This document shows, piece by piece, positions 32,582-44,729 of a stretch of 64,000 bases of DNA (the first letter of the stretch is position 1; every line of letters begins with the position of its first letter). The position numbers were made by a program, and so were the translations under genes. The notes beneath the pieces were generated by a model that was not told the DNA's origin, ran no database searches, and worked only from the letters and a program-made list of their open reading frames with translations. This stretch comes from Rotaria macrura (taxonomy: Eukaryota > Rotifera > Eurotatoria > Philodinida > Philodinidae): assembly GCA_900239685.1 (NCBI GenBank), contig OENT01000502.1:1-64000 (forward strand), written 5' to 3'.

Positions 32582-34399
32582 ATGAATCGATCAAGTTCTG
32601 GACGTCGTCCCCCACCAGATCCAAATTCGATTGAGGCCAAATATCTAACATCTGCTGTCGGCAAGTATTCAATGTGACACTTGTTTTTTTTTCTTTCAAG
32701 TCTATTGTTTTATCATTGATAAAAATATATAGGACCAGCATTGATTCGTGGTCTAGCCGAAATTGTTGAACGTCGTCCAAATGATCCTATTGAATATTTA
32801 GCTACGTTTCTCTACAAACAAGTTGACAATAAGCGTGCAGAAAGAAAAGTAGAAATTTTTTCATGGCATAGAAATTGAATCGTCTTGTGTTTGTTCTTTC
32901 ATTTAAACAGAGAGAAGAAGATATAAATCAATTAGAACTTGAACGAAAACAAGCTGAAGAAGAAAAACAACACCGTGCTCAGCTTAAAAATGAAATTCGA
33001 GCTTTACGTGAACGAGAAGAAAATGAACGAAAGCAACGCGAAGCAGAAGAGAAACGTAAACGAGATGCAGAAGAATTAGCTAAACGGTAAAAAAAAAGAA
33101 AGAAGTATTCATTCGTCTATTGCAGTATATCATATGATTTTTGTCCCTAGGCATAAGGAATTAGCGGCTATCCCACCATCTTTACCTGCTGTACGTGAAG
33201 AAGATGATGTATTCGTTGTTGAATTTGGTGAAACAGAACTTCACCGACAAGCTGCTATGAAAAGTTAGTGTATAAAAATAAACAATACTAAAGCTTTCAT
33301 TATTAACGAGACACATTTTAGATGCTAATCTGTCGGCATTACTTCGAGATAACTATCATTCAATTGCATCGCGTAATGCTGAAGGAAAAACACCAAGAGA
33401 TGTCGCACTGGATGCTGGTCTTCAAGAAAACGTTGATCAAATTGGTTAATATCAGTTCGATTTTGTTCTCAAACAAAAATGTCAACTTTTTTTAATCTAG
33501 ATAATTTTTGTATTCTTCTACTTGGAAATGGAAATACAAAAGCAATAAATGATTTGCTTTTATGTGGTTATACAGAAATAACTAACCTATTGAAAACCAA
33601 TGAGGAAACTGATGAAGATACAAGTGACTTTATCAATAACGAAATTCCTCAGTTATTAGTAAGTGACTTGTTCTTTTTTTTCAGTTGGTTCATGTTTTCT
33701 TTATATGAAATTTCAATTAACACAACATTTGGAAGAATACAAGATAGATTTTTTTACTTCTTAAGGCTGCAGTTGATACTGATGAGGATCCTTCACAAAC
33801 TACAACAAACATTCGTCCGCTCGCTACTAATAGACACTAGTGCATGCATCGTCTAGTTTGAATCAGTACAGTTAAATTTTATTCCATTTCTATAGTCACA
33901 CTTGAAAGCATATTGAACAGTTATTCTCTGAATTCGATGAGATGAAACTATATATACATGTTAAGTTCCCATATGTTGCATTAAGAACACTTTTGCGTTT
34001 TTTTTTAGGAAAAAATTAAACAGTTACATCAAGCAATTAAGGATGGTGACACAGAAACAGTTGATACAATGATATCCGATCGTAAAAATATTGCACTTTA
34101 TCGAGATTCTGAAGGTTCATCATCACTACATGATGCTATCGAAAATCGTCAATTCAGTATAGGATTAAATCTTTTACAAAAATACCCATCATTGGCACTT
34201 GTTAAAGACATTGTAAGTAAAAGAAAATCGTATCGATGACATACATTAATATGAATATTATTTAATGTAGCGTGATCGAACAAGTCTCGATTTACTTAAT
34301 GCAATCGATGAAGAGACTATAACCGAAGAACAACGGGAGACGTATGATCAACTTAAAGAAACGTTAATATCAACTATGACCAATCAACAAACTGATTAA
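32582..34399 (+). CDS. DPY30-motif, coiled-coil and ankyrin-like protein, 8 exons
   Basis: Exons: 32582-32660, 32733-32848, 32911-33086, 33151-33263, 33322-33444, 33501-33658, 34009-34212 and 34271-34399. They sum to 1098 nt (365 residues) with all phases consistent. Residues 20-60 form a Dpy-30 motif (YLTSAVGPALIRGLAEIVER, then RPNDPIEYLATFLYKQ), a dimerisation module that docks on amphipathic helices in SET1/MLL and ciliary complexes. A charged coiled coil follows to about residue 125. After that come ankyrin-like helices (SEGSSSLHDAIENRQFSIGL near the C-terminus). Intron 1 uses GC-AG (GCAAGT); a GT donor at 32664 would break the frame. Intron 6 is 350 bp, much longer than the others. It contains an acceptor at 33764-33765 and an open segment to a TAG at 33838-33840, giving a possible alternative last exon. 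A polyA signal AATAAA lies at 34456-34461. A ciliary role is inference. Confidence 0.85.
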
Positions 34400-34455
34400 C
34401 AAGAACTATTTATTTATTTCATGAATTTTTCCTTCTTTTTTTTCCTTCTTTTCAC

Positions 34456-34461
34456 AATAAA
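34456..34461 (+). terminator. polyadenylation signal AATAAA
   Basis: AATAAA lies 57 bp after the stop codon of the DPY30-motif gene, in the 169-bp gap before the convergent VAMP gene's stop codon. The two 3' UTRs probably overlap or nearly touch. Confidence 0.6.
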
Positions 34462-34567
34462 AAGAAAATCTTGTATCTGAATTGACACAGACATGATGAG
34501 CAAAAGCTCATGCAAGCATAATAGAAAAAAAGTGAACAATAACACAACGTAAGAGATTTAATAGATT

Positions 34568-36585
34568 TCATTTGCCAGTCATTTTTGGTATGAATATAAG
34601 AGCAAGAAGACTACCAAGTAAAATGGCTGATATTGATGCAATGATCACAACCAAACAATATTCTAAATAAATCGATTAGAATAAGTTCGTTTTATTTTCG
34701 AGTAGAAAGATGATTACAGATAGGAAAATGTAATTATAGTATATAGTTAGAAGCATATATATTATAGGTTTGGCACTAACAGCAGCCCCTTTGAATGACG
34801 AAAACATTCTGTAGAAAATTTTGCTTATACTCAAGTACTGCTCAATTCATCAGTTTTATTCTCAATATGATATGAGAGTAAACTATCACTGAAATCTGGT
34901 AGGACATTTATTTGATTGTACTTATTTCATACTTTTTCTTATGAATAGAAACAACGTTACTGATAGTGTGAATAAGAATGATACCTTAAAATTAGAAATA
35001 ATTCTGCTAAATACTTTACATATTGTAACAGCTGCTAGATAGAAAATCAACATTACTTCATTTTTTTCGAGTCTTAACTATGTGTCTCTGAAACAATCGT
35101 ATTTCAAGAAATATCAAGGATTGTTCAATGCTCAGAAGATCAAAATTTTTACCCTTGGTTCAAAATTTTCAACTGTATCTTTGTTTTGCTCCTTGATTTT
35201 AATAAATACTCTAGTTCTATGAAAACCTTTTACATTCGAAAATCATTAATCGTGTGCACTTACATTAAATGACAGTGCTCAACAGGATGGTATGGCATTG
35301 AAAGGTATTCGATATCATTTGTAATCCCAAGTATCAAAACAGCACATATTTTCCATACAAACTAACTGTGTAGAATCTCACAACATGAGATAAGAATAGA
35401 CAGAACTCTGCTACTTTATCACACAGCATGTTCTAAAAGGAGTATAAAGTAGTTAGCTCAGATGAGTGCAACAAACGTATAGAATTCGAGTTGCGTAGTT
35501 AGTAAATTCATCTGGCTAAAATTGATGTAAACTCATCACATTTTCTAGACAAATGGTAAGTGTGCAGTCATCACAAAACAGAGACTAACAGAGTATATAT
35601 GATTCATTAAATCAATACAATGTAAACACTTTTTTAAAGTCAGTTTCTCGATCAAAGTTAAATGTCATGTCACATTATGGTTAATTGTGGTCAAAATGTA
35701 AAGTTCACTTTCATATGTAAATATTATTGTGAATTGAACTAAAGAACATTTTTAGTTTTGCCTTTGTAAAAAACAATAGTACGATAGCGCAGAAGAAATA
35801 ATTTGTCAACGTCAACAGATTGAGTTTCAATATTGAACCAAACGGATTCTCGTCGAAAAGAAATTGTATCAGTATTCATGTTTTTCGTTTCAAAAGATTA
35901 AAGATGAACTAGAAAATTAAAATTTGATTCATGCAACTCAAAACTATGTTCCTTCAACAACGAGATATCGATAGATGTCCAAAAAAGAATATTTTGATAA
36001 AGACGATATTATATTGAATTAGGATCTCATTTGAAGATAATACTCTCAGATCTATATAATTTTAAGAATTCGATAGTGACAAATCAAGACTTATTCAAAA
36101 GAAAAGAAAAACAAGCATTTAAGAACTATGCTATGTTTGTTTATTCTTCAATTTAACTTACTATCCGCCCAATAGAATTTATCATGCATTTTATGTGCCA
36201 TATTTTTCATTTTTTCAGCATCACGAAACAAATCTGTCGATCTCATGTCAAGTTCTTCAAGACGAAGGTTTCTAACTAGGGTTTTTTCATATGAATTTGT
36301 TATAATATTCATTAATCTATCAACTTTATCTTGTGCATTCGCTATTTGTAGTTCATCAACAGGTGTTGGTATTTGTTTTATATAGTTTCCTCGATCATCA
36401 CCACTACCATCAGTTGTATGTGTCATATTATTTGATAATTGATTACATTCATTTATTGGCATTTCCACCTGTTTTTCTTGTTCATGATTTTCATGATGAT
36501 TAAATAGATTGACAACATATGATGATTTTTTATATTTTTTAAATTGATGTTTATTTCGTAATTGAGCACGAAAACAGAATTTCAT
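34568..36585 (-). CDS. synaptobrevin/VAMP-type R-SNARE, 2 exons
   Basis: Vesicle-membrane SNARE that would pair with Q-SNAREs to drive membrane fusion. Exon 1 is 36585-36162 (424 nt) and exon 2 is 34662-34568 (95 nt). The junction completes a Lys codon, giving 172 residues. Residues 1-75 are a variable, polar N-terminus with no longin-like fold that I can recognise. Residues 76-141 are the R-SNARE motif with heptads. Arg105 is the zero-layer residue, aligned to the ERD of VAMP2 (here VRN). Residues 143-166 are the C-terminal membrane anchor (VVIIASISAILLGSLLALIF), followed by a six-residue luminal tail. The intron is about 1.5 kb, very long for this locus, and contains nothing else I could identify. 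The gene is convergent with the DPY30-motif gene and divergent from the FAM43-like gene. Confidence 0.85.
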
Positions 36586-36756
36586 CGATCATCCGTCATG
36601 ATCATTCACTAGTGTACACACCAATACATATATATACTATGAAGTTAAATAGCCTTGTGCGCGCCTCTTATGTATCTTTCTTCCCGCTTTCTTCTCTATT
36701 TTAATTTCAAAATCTTTACATACATTTCTTCTTTTCGTTTGTTTTCTGTCTTTGCA

Positions 36757-36784
36757 TCATCATCATCATCATCATCATCATCAC
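36757..36784. repeat. (CAT)n microsatellite
   Basis: About nine CAT units lie in the ~350-bp divergent promoter region between the VAMP and FAM43-like genes. Confidence 0.9.
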
Positions 36785-36937
36785 TTGTTTGATTTCCTCG
36801 AAAGAAGCTTTACTTTAGGATCAATGAAAAGAAAAAAAAAAGAAAGTAATCTAAAGGCCACGTAATAAGACATTCAATGATTAAAGGTTGATGAAAGAAG
36901 AAAAAACGTGCATCATCGTTGTGTCAGTCTTAGAGAA

Positions 36938-37739
36938 ATGTATGAAAGTGAACTTCGAAATGAAGATTCTCTTCAATCAGTTAAATATTTAGGTAAAGAG
37001 AATTCATTATATGCTCGTGGAATTGGCATTGCCATTGTAAGTGAATGCGTTTTTATACATTTTGATGGAATTAGACAATTGTCTGCTATTTTAGGAACCT
37101 GTTCGTTCAGTTTTGAAGCGTTCTAGAAAAGGAAAACTTTATAATCGTTCCGCGATATCAATAGATCGTTTTGGTTTATGTGTATATGAGGAAATAGCAA
37201 ATGGAACATATAAAAGTGTTTGGTGTGATACAATAGAAAATATATCATACTGTGCTGCCGAACCATTGCATCGTCGTATATTTGCATGGATCGCTCGTTC
37301 ACAATATTCCGAGGAACTGGAATGTCATGTTGTACTTTGTAAAACAAGCAAACAATCACGTTTATTGGCTGATTTATTGGCAAAAATTTTCTACGAAACA
37401 TATCGTTCTGGACAAAAACGACTAAATGATCTACCAGAGAATGCATCCGATCGTTGTTCTGTATGCGATACTATCGTTCGACGACAACAAATGCATAATC
37501 ATTCATTATTACATCGAAATCATTCGAATCAACAGAAGTATCATATTAATGATATCGAAGAAAAAGAAGAAAATGATAATTATGAAGTAAATCCAGGTCA
37601 CGATGGGCTAGTTGCACGAGCTTTTGTACGTAATTATGAAGAAAATTCAATTAATAGCAGTAGACGTGAAAGTATTGACTACGAATCAATATTATCGGAT
37701 AGAAAATCAATTAAACCAACTGAATATTATCGAAGATAG
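36938..37739 (+). CDS. FAM43-like PTB/PID-domain protein, at least 2 exons
   Basis: Exons 36938-37036 and 37095-37739, separated by a 58-bp intron, give 247 residues from the chosen Met. The PTB fold runs from VKYLGKENSLYARGIGIAIE to about LLADLLAKIFYETYRSGQKR. The most telling match to FAM43A/B is the segment NISYCAAEPLHRRIFAWIAR followed by ECHVVLCKT; the vertebrate pattern is TYC-AD-R-P-VFAWVYRH then RCHAVL. After the domain the tail is polar and low-complexity, with ESIDYESILSDRKS near the end. An upstream exon is possible, because CAGTCTTAG directly precedes the Met region. FAM43 function is poorly known; PTB domains bind NPxY-type peptides or lipids. Confidence 0.8.
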
Positions 37740-39164
37740 ATGCTTTAAAATGAATGAAATCTATCACAAACTGTTGATTTATGTATTAGAAACAAGGACA
37801 AAATCGAACATGGATAGTAACGTATTGCTAAGCTCATATGACATTTTTTCTCATGGGTTTTATTGTTCTTATACTTGATATGAATGAATACAAATGTGTA
37901 CATACGTACGTCAAAACACCTGTGTAAAATAAAACACCTACATAAGCTCATTTGATATTTTAAATAAATAAATAAACATAAGTTTCGCTACAGAACAAAC
38001 ATGTATAACATCGTTCTATTATTCAAAGAGAGAACGGACTCATATGCACTATACACAGTAAAAGATTCGTGTTGTCCATAGAAATATATAGATTTGTCAT
38101 AACGTGAATATGTTGTATGTTTTACCAAAGAGTATGACACATTTATTATGTAATAGATACTCACTGTTGTCGTAACTTGTTATCTTTTTTTACGTTCTGT
38201 ATTTTATATTCATTTAAAAACTATTATGTATTGAATGTCACATGTTCTATTGAAGATAACATGTTTTTTTAAATATAAATTCTGAACACCTGACTTTGAA
38301 TTGTTGATTTGAAAAGAATAATTTTAGAACAATAACAAGATAATCTATGCTATGCATGATCATCTAAAAAAGAAAGAAATCTTCAACCTTCAACGTTTCA
38401 ATTGATTGATCGTTTTGTTCTATGGAAAAAAAACCACTAGAGAAGAAACACATTAGACATTGTAGTAAAATCATGAAACAATGAAGAAAGTTGAATGCAA
38501 GCATTCTCATCAAATAAGTATGATTGGGAACATCGGTAAGTACAGTACATAACACAAAACACGACAAAATGTCATCTCAATCAAAAACAGCAACTTCAAT
38601 GCTTTGAACACTTTTCTATATTACTCCTAAAATCATGCCATTAGATTTTCTATGCATATCGTGCAGATCTATGCAAATGAAATCCAATGTCACCTGAAAA
38701 GTTGATTCAATGAAACAAAATGGAGAAGAATATATCGAATGCTTTCTTTATCCGGAATTATCATTCGTACAGGGTGTTGAATAGAAAACTTACGATTGTT
38801 CGTCATATTTACATGTGTAATACAGAAATGGAGTGACATGATTTCGGTAAACATGGAGAACCATAGTTAATTTCGTTTTTTACCAGCTTTGTTAACTTTA
38901 AATTCAAGAAAAAATGACGACAAGTATAACTATACAAAGTTGAGAGCATGATCTGTAACTGTCAACGTGTATGATTATACAAGCTTAATCATCGATACAT
39001 GTCGTTATCACCAAAGGATCAAAACATAATGGTTTAAGTTGTCGTAAGATACATATATATATAGTAGGGTATTCAGCATCATAATAACCAGGTTCGTCTT
39101 TCATCGCATAGATATGATGATTGCCTATTTTATTTAATTACATCGAATCCAGTTAGAAATAAGA
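37740..39164. other. 3' UTR and intergenic
   Basis: Overlapping AATAAA signals at about 37962-37975 probably end the FAM43-like transcript. No gene was seen beyond that. Confidence 0.5.
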
Positions 39165-39341
39165 ATGGCTTTCGTAAAAGTTCTTTATCTTGAAAATATA
39201 CGTAATTATATTATAATATCGGATACTTATCAACGAGATGCGCTCCATAGCTATTATGAACATTCAGTTCGTCAAATATCTCACTTTTGTCAAGTTAGTA
39301 GTAATCATAACTATGATGTGCTGCGTGGGATATATGTTTAG
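39165..39341 (+). CDS. possible small ORF (58 residues), unrecognised
   Basis: ATG at 39165 to TAG at 39341. It encodes a soluble, Tyr/His-rich peptide (MAFVKVLYLENIRNYIIISD at the start). Codon texture resembles the coding exons nearby, but there is no homology I recognise and no splice context. It may be chance or a remnant. Confidence 0.2.
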   Translation: MAFVKVLYLENIRNYIIISDTYQRDALHSYYEHSVRQISHFCQVSSNHNYDVLRGIYV

Positions 39342-39639
39342 CTATAGTAACTGATCCATAATTGATTTGTATCATCGGTTTTAGTAATATTTTTCCCTTG
39401 GCTAGTATTGATATACATAATTTTACGCTTATTTTTTATACGAAGTCTGGAGAATATGAACATGATATGCTGATTAGCACATAACTGGTCGATGGAATCG
39501 TTCCTTCGTCTAGTCTTTTGTCTAGAATTACAAAATGCAAAAATGGATATCGGGAATTTTCTATTGTCAACTATAATTACTTGCATCTAAGAATCAATAC
39601 ATATGGATAGAATTTGTTCTCACATTGATTGATTCCTAC

Positions 39640-42290
39640 TACCACTCGTTCATTATATCGGTTATGAAGTGGAAAATATATATTTGTCCTCTTGGTTGAA
39701 TACACTCACCTATTTCTAAGTTATTTTCTTCAAGAAGCTTTCCACTTTCTACAATAACATCAGCTAGTAAACAAAGATGTATCTTTAAAAGATATCCTTC
39801 CGTCATGTCTGCAACTCCATTAAAGTGACCTGTGGAAGTATTGATATTGATCTTTTTCAATATAACTTGTTTGTGTTTCACTAAAATTTTCAGAGCAAAT
39901 CAATGGTTTGTTTTTAATTACAATTTTATTTGCATTCCTTTTTCGGCATTTCACGAATAAGTTATTTTTAAACTATTTTATTACTCAATCGTTTTTCAAA
40001 GCGTCCATTTGTTTCGTCGATACATACACCTCGATTTAATTATCCCAACGATGATTTTTTTCTGTCATTTTCTTAGTATGCGATCTATTTCATTTTGTTC
40101 AATGTATACTGGGAGACTTCAATCACTTTGAATTGAATTCATTAAAAAAGTCTTGCATATTTACACCAATAGCATTCAAATACATAGAAATCAAAAGATG
40201 AACAATTGAATCGTTACATTGAAAAATTTAATCCTCTCAATTATCTGTCATGGATTCCCAAAATTCTTCGCGTACTGTAGCATATGATGATTGTATAACT
40301 ACTGTTATGCATTTTCGATTCTATATATTCAATCTAGATTGTTTATTTTTAGTTCTTGTTGTCAAATAAAAATAATTATACCCTCCTAAAGCAATAGTAT
40401 GCGTACTGTTTTATCAAAATTTGGCAAACTGATATAATATGTATGGCAAAAAGGTCTTTCTGAATCAACTGTTATTGATATAAAATTTGACTAAAATCTC
40501 GAATATAACTATAAGCTTCACCTTTCCTTGTTACCATGCGTCATTTTTTTCTAATATCAATATCATTTTCACTAGTAACATATTTGTTCAATAGATTTCC
40601 TATTTATATAACATAAACCTCTGACAGACCAATTTGCAACTTGAATAATAACTGATGCAGTACCATGATCATGTAAATGGATCATACGAATGAATATACT
40701 ACCGATGATTAATCTGTTGTTCCAAATGACAGATCCAAGTTGTGAAACAAATCGATTCAATGATCAAATTTATTTTTAATTAACGGATGGTGTTATTCAA
40801 AAAGCAAAGATTTCGATTTTGCTGACAAAATATTTCTTCGCTATGAACGCTCTCTATTGTTAACAAATCGTATACAAATAATTTTGTCACTAGTACGAAT
40901 CAATGATTGATTCTTGCAGTTTTATTCACATGTGCATTTGTTGGACAATCATTAGTATGTATTTCAAGATTTGTATGAATACTGATTTCTACAGCTAAAA
41001 GTTCATTAGATATTTCTATAATAAATATATATTGTCGACACCCATCACACCATATCGATAAACAGTTCAATTGAACATATCTGAAAGATTATTGAATGAT
41101 TTTAAAATCAGATTCTTTGTAAACATGAGATTTATGTGCCACTGACTCCGAACTGTCTAAATTGATAATTCATACATTCGAAAACTTAGAAAGTCTTCCG
41201 TAGTTTACCAATACTTACAATCATCATTCCGCCTGTAACGAATCTGAACCCGAACGTTTGGGTTTGTTACATGCTTAATCACCATGAATCACCTATGTTT
41301 GTAATAAATATCGAACTAAGACTGTTTGCCCATGGAACACCTACATTTTTACTAGAACAAGTCTATGACTTTTACTATCTATTTTTAATTTGAATACTTG
41401 TATATTCAATGAAATAATCAATGTCGTATTCTTTAATAATTGTTGTATATGTTGTCATTTTTAAAAAATAAGCAATAATTACTATTTAAAAGTTTTGCTT
41501 GATGAAATTTTCTCTTCAGAAAAATATTCAGCAAGTTTTCTATTCACTTTATTCTATTTCTTGAAAAGTTACCTACTTGGATCTAATCCACCTGCTCCTC
41601 ATTTAACCTTATTGAATTCATTTTAGATCATTATCTATGGTTGCTATTTGTATACAATCCGAAACAATGTCATTTCGAAATGGTTCATCATTGTTATCAA
41701 ATATAATGCAGATACATTATGCACGAGAAAACAAAATATGATTGAACAACTTCTCTATTTTCAAATCTAGTTTGTTTATATTCTCTTCAAATTAAAATTA
41801 TCGATAAGAAAATTCTACTTAAACTCTGTATTTTTCACGTAACATACGTTCAATGTGAATATGCCATTGATTTTTGCACAATAGATACTACTTCATATTT
41901 TAACAATCGCTAACCATTGATGTCATTGTAAACTATTTTCGATTCATATTTAGTAACAATCATAGGTGTTGTGCTTATGTTGAGTCATTGATATTCTCTA
42001 CTTTCAAGAATACTTATTTACTGATTTTTTTCCAACAAATCAGTAGACACATAGAAACGTATTCATAATATTCGTAAATGAGGTAGTTTTTTTAAAATTT
42101 TTCGTCAACATCATAAATGTTCATCATGATATAAAGTTTATTTTCTAGATTGTATTCTTGAATGTGACTATGATCAAGAACCTGAGTACCGATTTGATGA
42201 TAATAGCAATGATAAGCTGTATATCTTCGAACACAGTCGAGTACTTCATGAAAGTGTTTCTCTTCATTTGTTGTTTCATCGAGTAATATA
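39640..42290 (-). pseudogene. decayed or highly split minus-strand gene, unrecognised
   Basis: The best exon is 39880-39710 (171 nt, acceptor TTTTAG, donor GTGAGT, both phases 1). It contains STGHFNGVADMTEGYLLKIH and ADVIVESGKLLEENNLEI. Other minus-strand protein-like pieces in order include DETTNEEKHFHEVLDCVRRY (42.25 kb), STTPMIVTKYESKIVYNDIN (41.95 kb), FRNDIVSDCIQIATIDNDLK (41.68 kb), SIFITNIGDSW (41.28 kb), ISNELLAVEISIHTNLEIHT (41.0 kb), DHGTASVIIQVANWSV (40.65 kb) and VVIQSSYATVREEFWESMTD (40.28 kb). Several are interrupted by stops. The style suggests an extracellular beta-rich protein such as an integrin-alpha-like chain, but I cannot establish this. Confidence 0.35.
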
Positions 42291-43769
42291 ATCTTATTAA
42301 TATTGTTTACATCAAAACTTTATTATTAATGCTAATTTAACGACACTACTTTGAATCGATTCTACACTTTAAATCTAATCCATTCATACATTCAATGGGC
42401 AATGAAAGTATGAGGATTTTTCCGAAATTTATCATGCTACATGATACTGGATTCGTTAGATTTATTCTAACCCAAAAGAAAAATGATATTTCATTCAATC
42501 ATTTTCTCGTTTATGTTTGGTGATAAATTATCAAGATATGACTATTGTAGAACTCTCCGAAAATCGGTCTGACATAATTTAACATATTCTATCGAATGAG
42601 CCCTTGCTCAACCCGATTCGGTTTTGTTGGAAGAAAAAATCTTTTTTTGTACTACATAGTATACATATTCGGTTTGATCACTAAAATCAAATATTCTATC
42701 ATAGGACATGATAAGATTTACTGTACATCCTTACTGATGTACTCAAAGAGGAGTTTCTCTAAAAATCTAACATTTCCAATACGACTCCAACTGTCCTATT
42801 CTCGAAATCTACATACAAAAGTGATGAAGAAGAATATTTTTAGACAATATCTATCACGTCATTAAGAACGGAATTCACCTGCCATGTTGTTTGAGAACTG
42901 CAAGATTCCTGTAATACATTGTTCGACACGACCGATATAGCCGTATCTTCCTATCGAGAATCTGGTCATATGTTTAAAGTAGCATGAACGCAAACTAGGT
43001 CTTGTCAAGGCGAATGTGATGAGATCTACAAACTTGATTCGATCAAGAAGCGTTTTTCACGTCTGTAATATTACTTCTTGTCTTGTAATATGTAGACAGA
43101 TCTGATTTGACGGTACAGGGTATATTGAGAAGAGTACAACTCTTTACTTTTCATATCCATGAGAGTGGTGTGTACTATGTATGGAGACTTGTATGAATGA
43201 GCCTAGTTATGTTATAGATGTAATCCATGTCATGAAATGTTCAATGAAACAACCACACTCAAACAACTAGTTTTCATTTCATCTTCATTAAAGACATTAG
43301 ACAAGAAAAAACGTTGCAACATCCTATTGTAAAATTCGTTAACTTTAAAATAACTGTTATTCTGTCAGTGTATGGCCGCATTTCAGCTGTGAGACACTAG
43401 TTTTATGTATCCCACATCCACACATCCATCGATTTTGAATTCATTATTCGAGTTCGAATAGAATTTAATTTGAACAGCTGTTAAAACCTACTAATACCAA
43501 GAACAGTAAGTAACACTGTTGTCGATGCAAAAGAAAACGTTCGACATCAGTACGATCTTGGATATCATATACTAGAAATCGGTACATACTAGTACCAGTC
43601 AAATCAAAAGGTACTTTCCTATTGGTAGAATTCTAATTTATACATGTATCTTAAAAGTCTACATTGATTTTCGAATTCATAAATTGTAATTTTTGCAAAT
43701 AAAAAACTTCAAACCAAAAAAAAATTCAAATACAACAAAAGAAAGCGGAAATCGCTGACATGCTTCCAT
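42291..43769. other. no gene seen
   Basis: AT-rich intergenic sequence downstream of TMEM231. One 89-codon plus frame (42596-42865) has no domain. Confidence 0.45.
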
Positions 43770-44729
43770 TCAGGCTTTATGTCGATGGTACTCTAGTGGA
43801 GATATTGTTCTTACAAGATTATTTGAAAAAGCAAATAATTGTAATCGATTAAATACAATCATAAATGGCACGAGTACGCATACGTATTGTATCCAGCCCC
43901 ATTTAAAGTTTTGCCAAAATCCAGGTGTATATCGAATCGCTTGTCTTCCATTATTAACAACAACATTGACTGTTAATATATTAGTATCATCTGTTGTTCG
44001 AGGTGTTATCCATGTGTATTGTGTTTCATAAGATGTGTAATATCTTCGTGAAAAATACCCATCAAGAATAGAATCAAGATCCGGTATCGATGATGAACTT
44101 GTTGTATCAATAATTGAAGTATTATAGGTCGAATCACTGCCAGAACTTTTTATTGCCTGTCGCTGTTCGAATAATAATTGACCGTAAACAGTTATATTTT
44201 TATTTGAATCTAACGAAAGTGCATAGGGTGGAACAATGCTAACAAGTGCCATCGTTTCCATAGTAATATGTTGTTTATTAACTAATTCATATTGAAATAT
44301 TAACCAAATATTAATACTACGAATAATAGTAGTCGTTAGTGGAAATAATAAATCAAACGATATAAAAAATTGATCTAATAAACCATCACCATCAACATCA
44401 TATGCTGATGAAATTGAATCTCCTGTGATAAGACTTTGGTAAAAATTTCTGTTTAACGTTGAATAAGATGATAGAAAAAATCGACGGTTGACAATATCAT
44501 CACTATCTGCAATAATAATATATTTTGTTCGATTATTAATACGCGGTTGTTCACTATGGATAGATTCGCTCGGCCAAAAGTCACCCGTATAATATGTTAA
44601 TAAAAATGGTGATAATAATGCTAATGTCGTACATGACATAAAAAAGATGGATGCATTTGTTATGATTTCTGTACGATAAGTAAATCGATCCGAATGAGAA
44701 AACAATTCAAAGAAATAAAGTGTTCGCAT
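43770..44729 (-). CDS. TMEM231: TMEM231, ciliary transition-zone membrane protein
   Basis: A single-exon frame of 319 residues, close to the family's usual ~310-315. TMEM231 is a two-pass membrane protein of the MKS/B9 transition-zone complex, which gates membrane-protein entry into the cilium. Diagnostic segments are the N-terminal FELFSHSDRFTYRTEI (vertebrate form YELFSHP-ERSYRA), the first membrane helix at about residues 24-46, EQPRINNRTKYIII, DVDGDGLLDQFFISFDLLFP (vertebrate D-NQDGKTD-L-F-LELPL), YNTSIID, and YTPGFWQNFKWGWIQYV before the second helix (about 275-295). N-linked sites occur in the lumenal or extracellular loop. The start at 44729 fits the family N-terminus. A ciliated animal is implied. 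Confidence 0.92.
   Translation of the reverse strand: MRTLYFFELFSHSDRFTYRTEIITNASIFFMSCTTLALLSPFLLTYYTGDFWPSESIHSEQPRINNRTKYIIIADSDDIVNRRFFLSSYSTLNRNFYQSLITGDSISSAYDVDGDGLLDQFFISFDLLFPLTTTIIRSINIWLIFQYELVNKQHITMETMALVSIVPPYALSLDSNKNITVYGQLLFEQRQAIKSSGSDSTYNTSIIDTTSSSSIPDLDSILDGYFSRRYYTSYETQYTWITPRTTDDTNILTVNVVVNNGRQAIRYTPGFWQNFKWGWIQYVCVLVPFMIVFNRLQLFAFSNNLVRTISPLEYHRHKA

Noticed and set aside
37123-37446. 107-codon minus frame over the FAM43-like exon
   Set aside because: It is antisense to a well-supported exon and has no recognisable feature.
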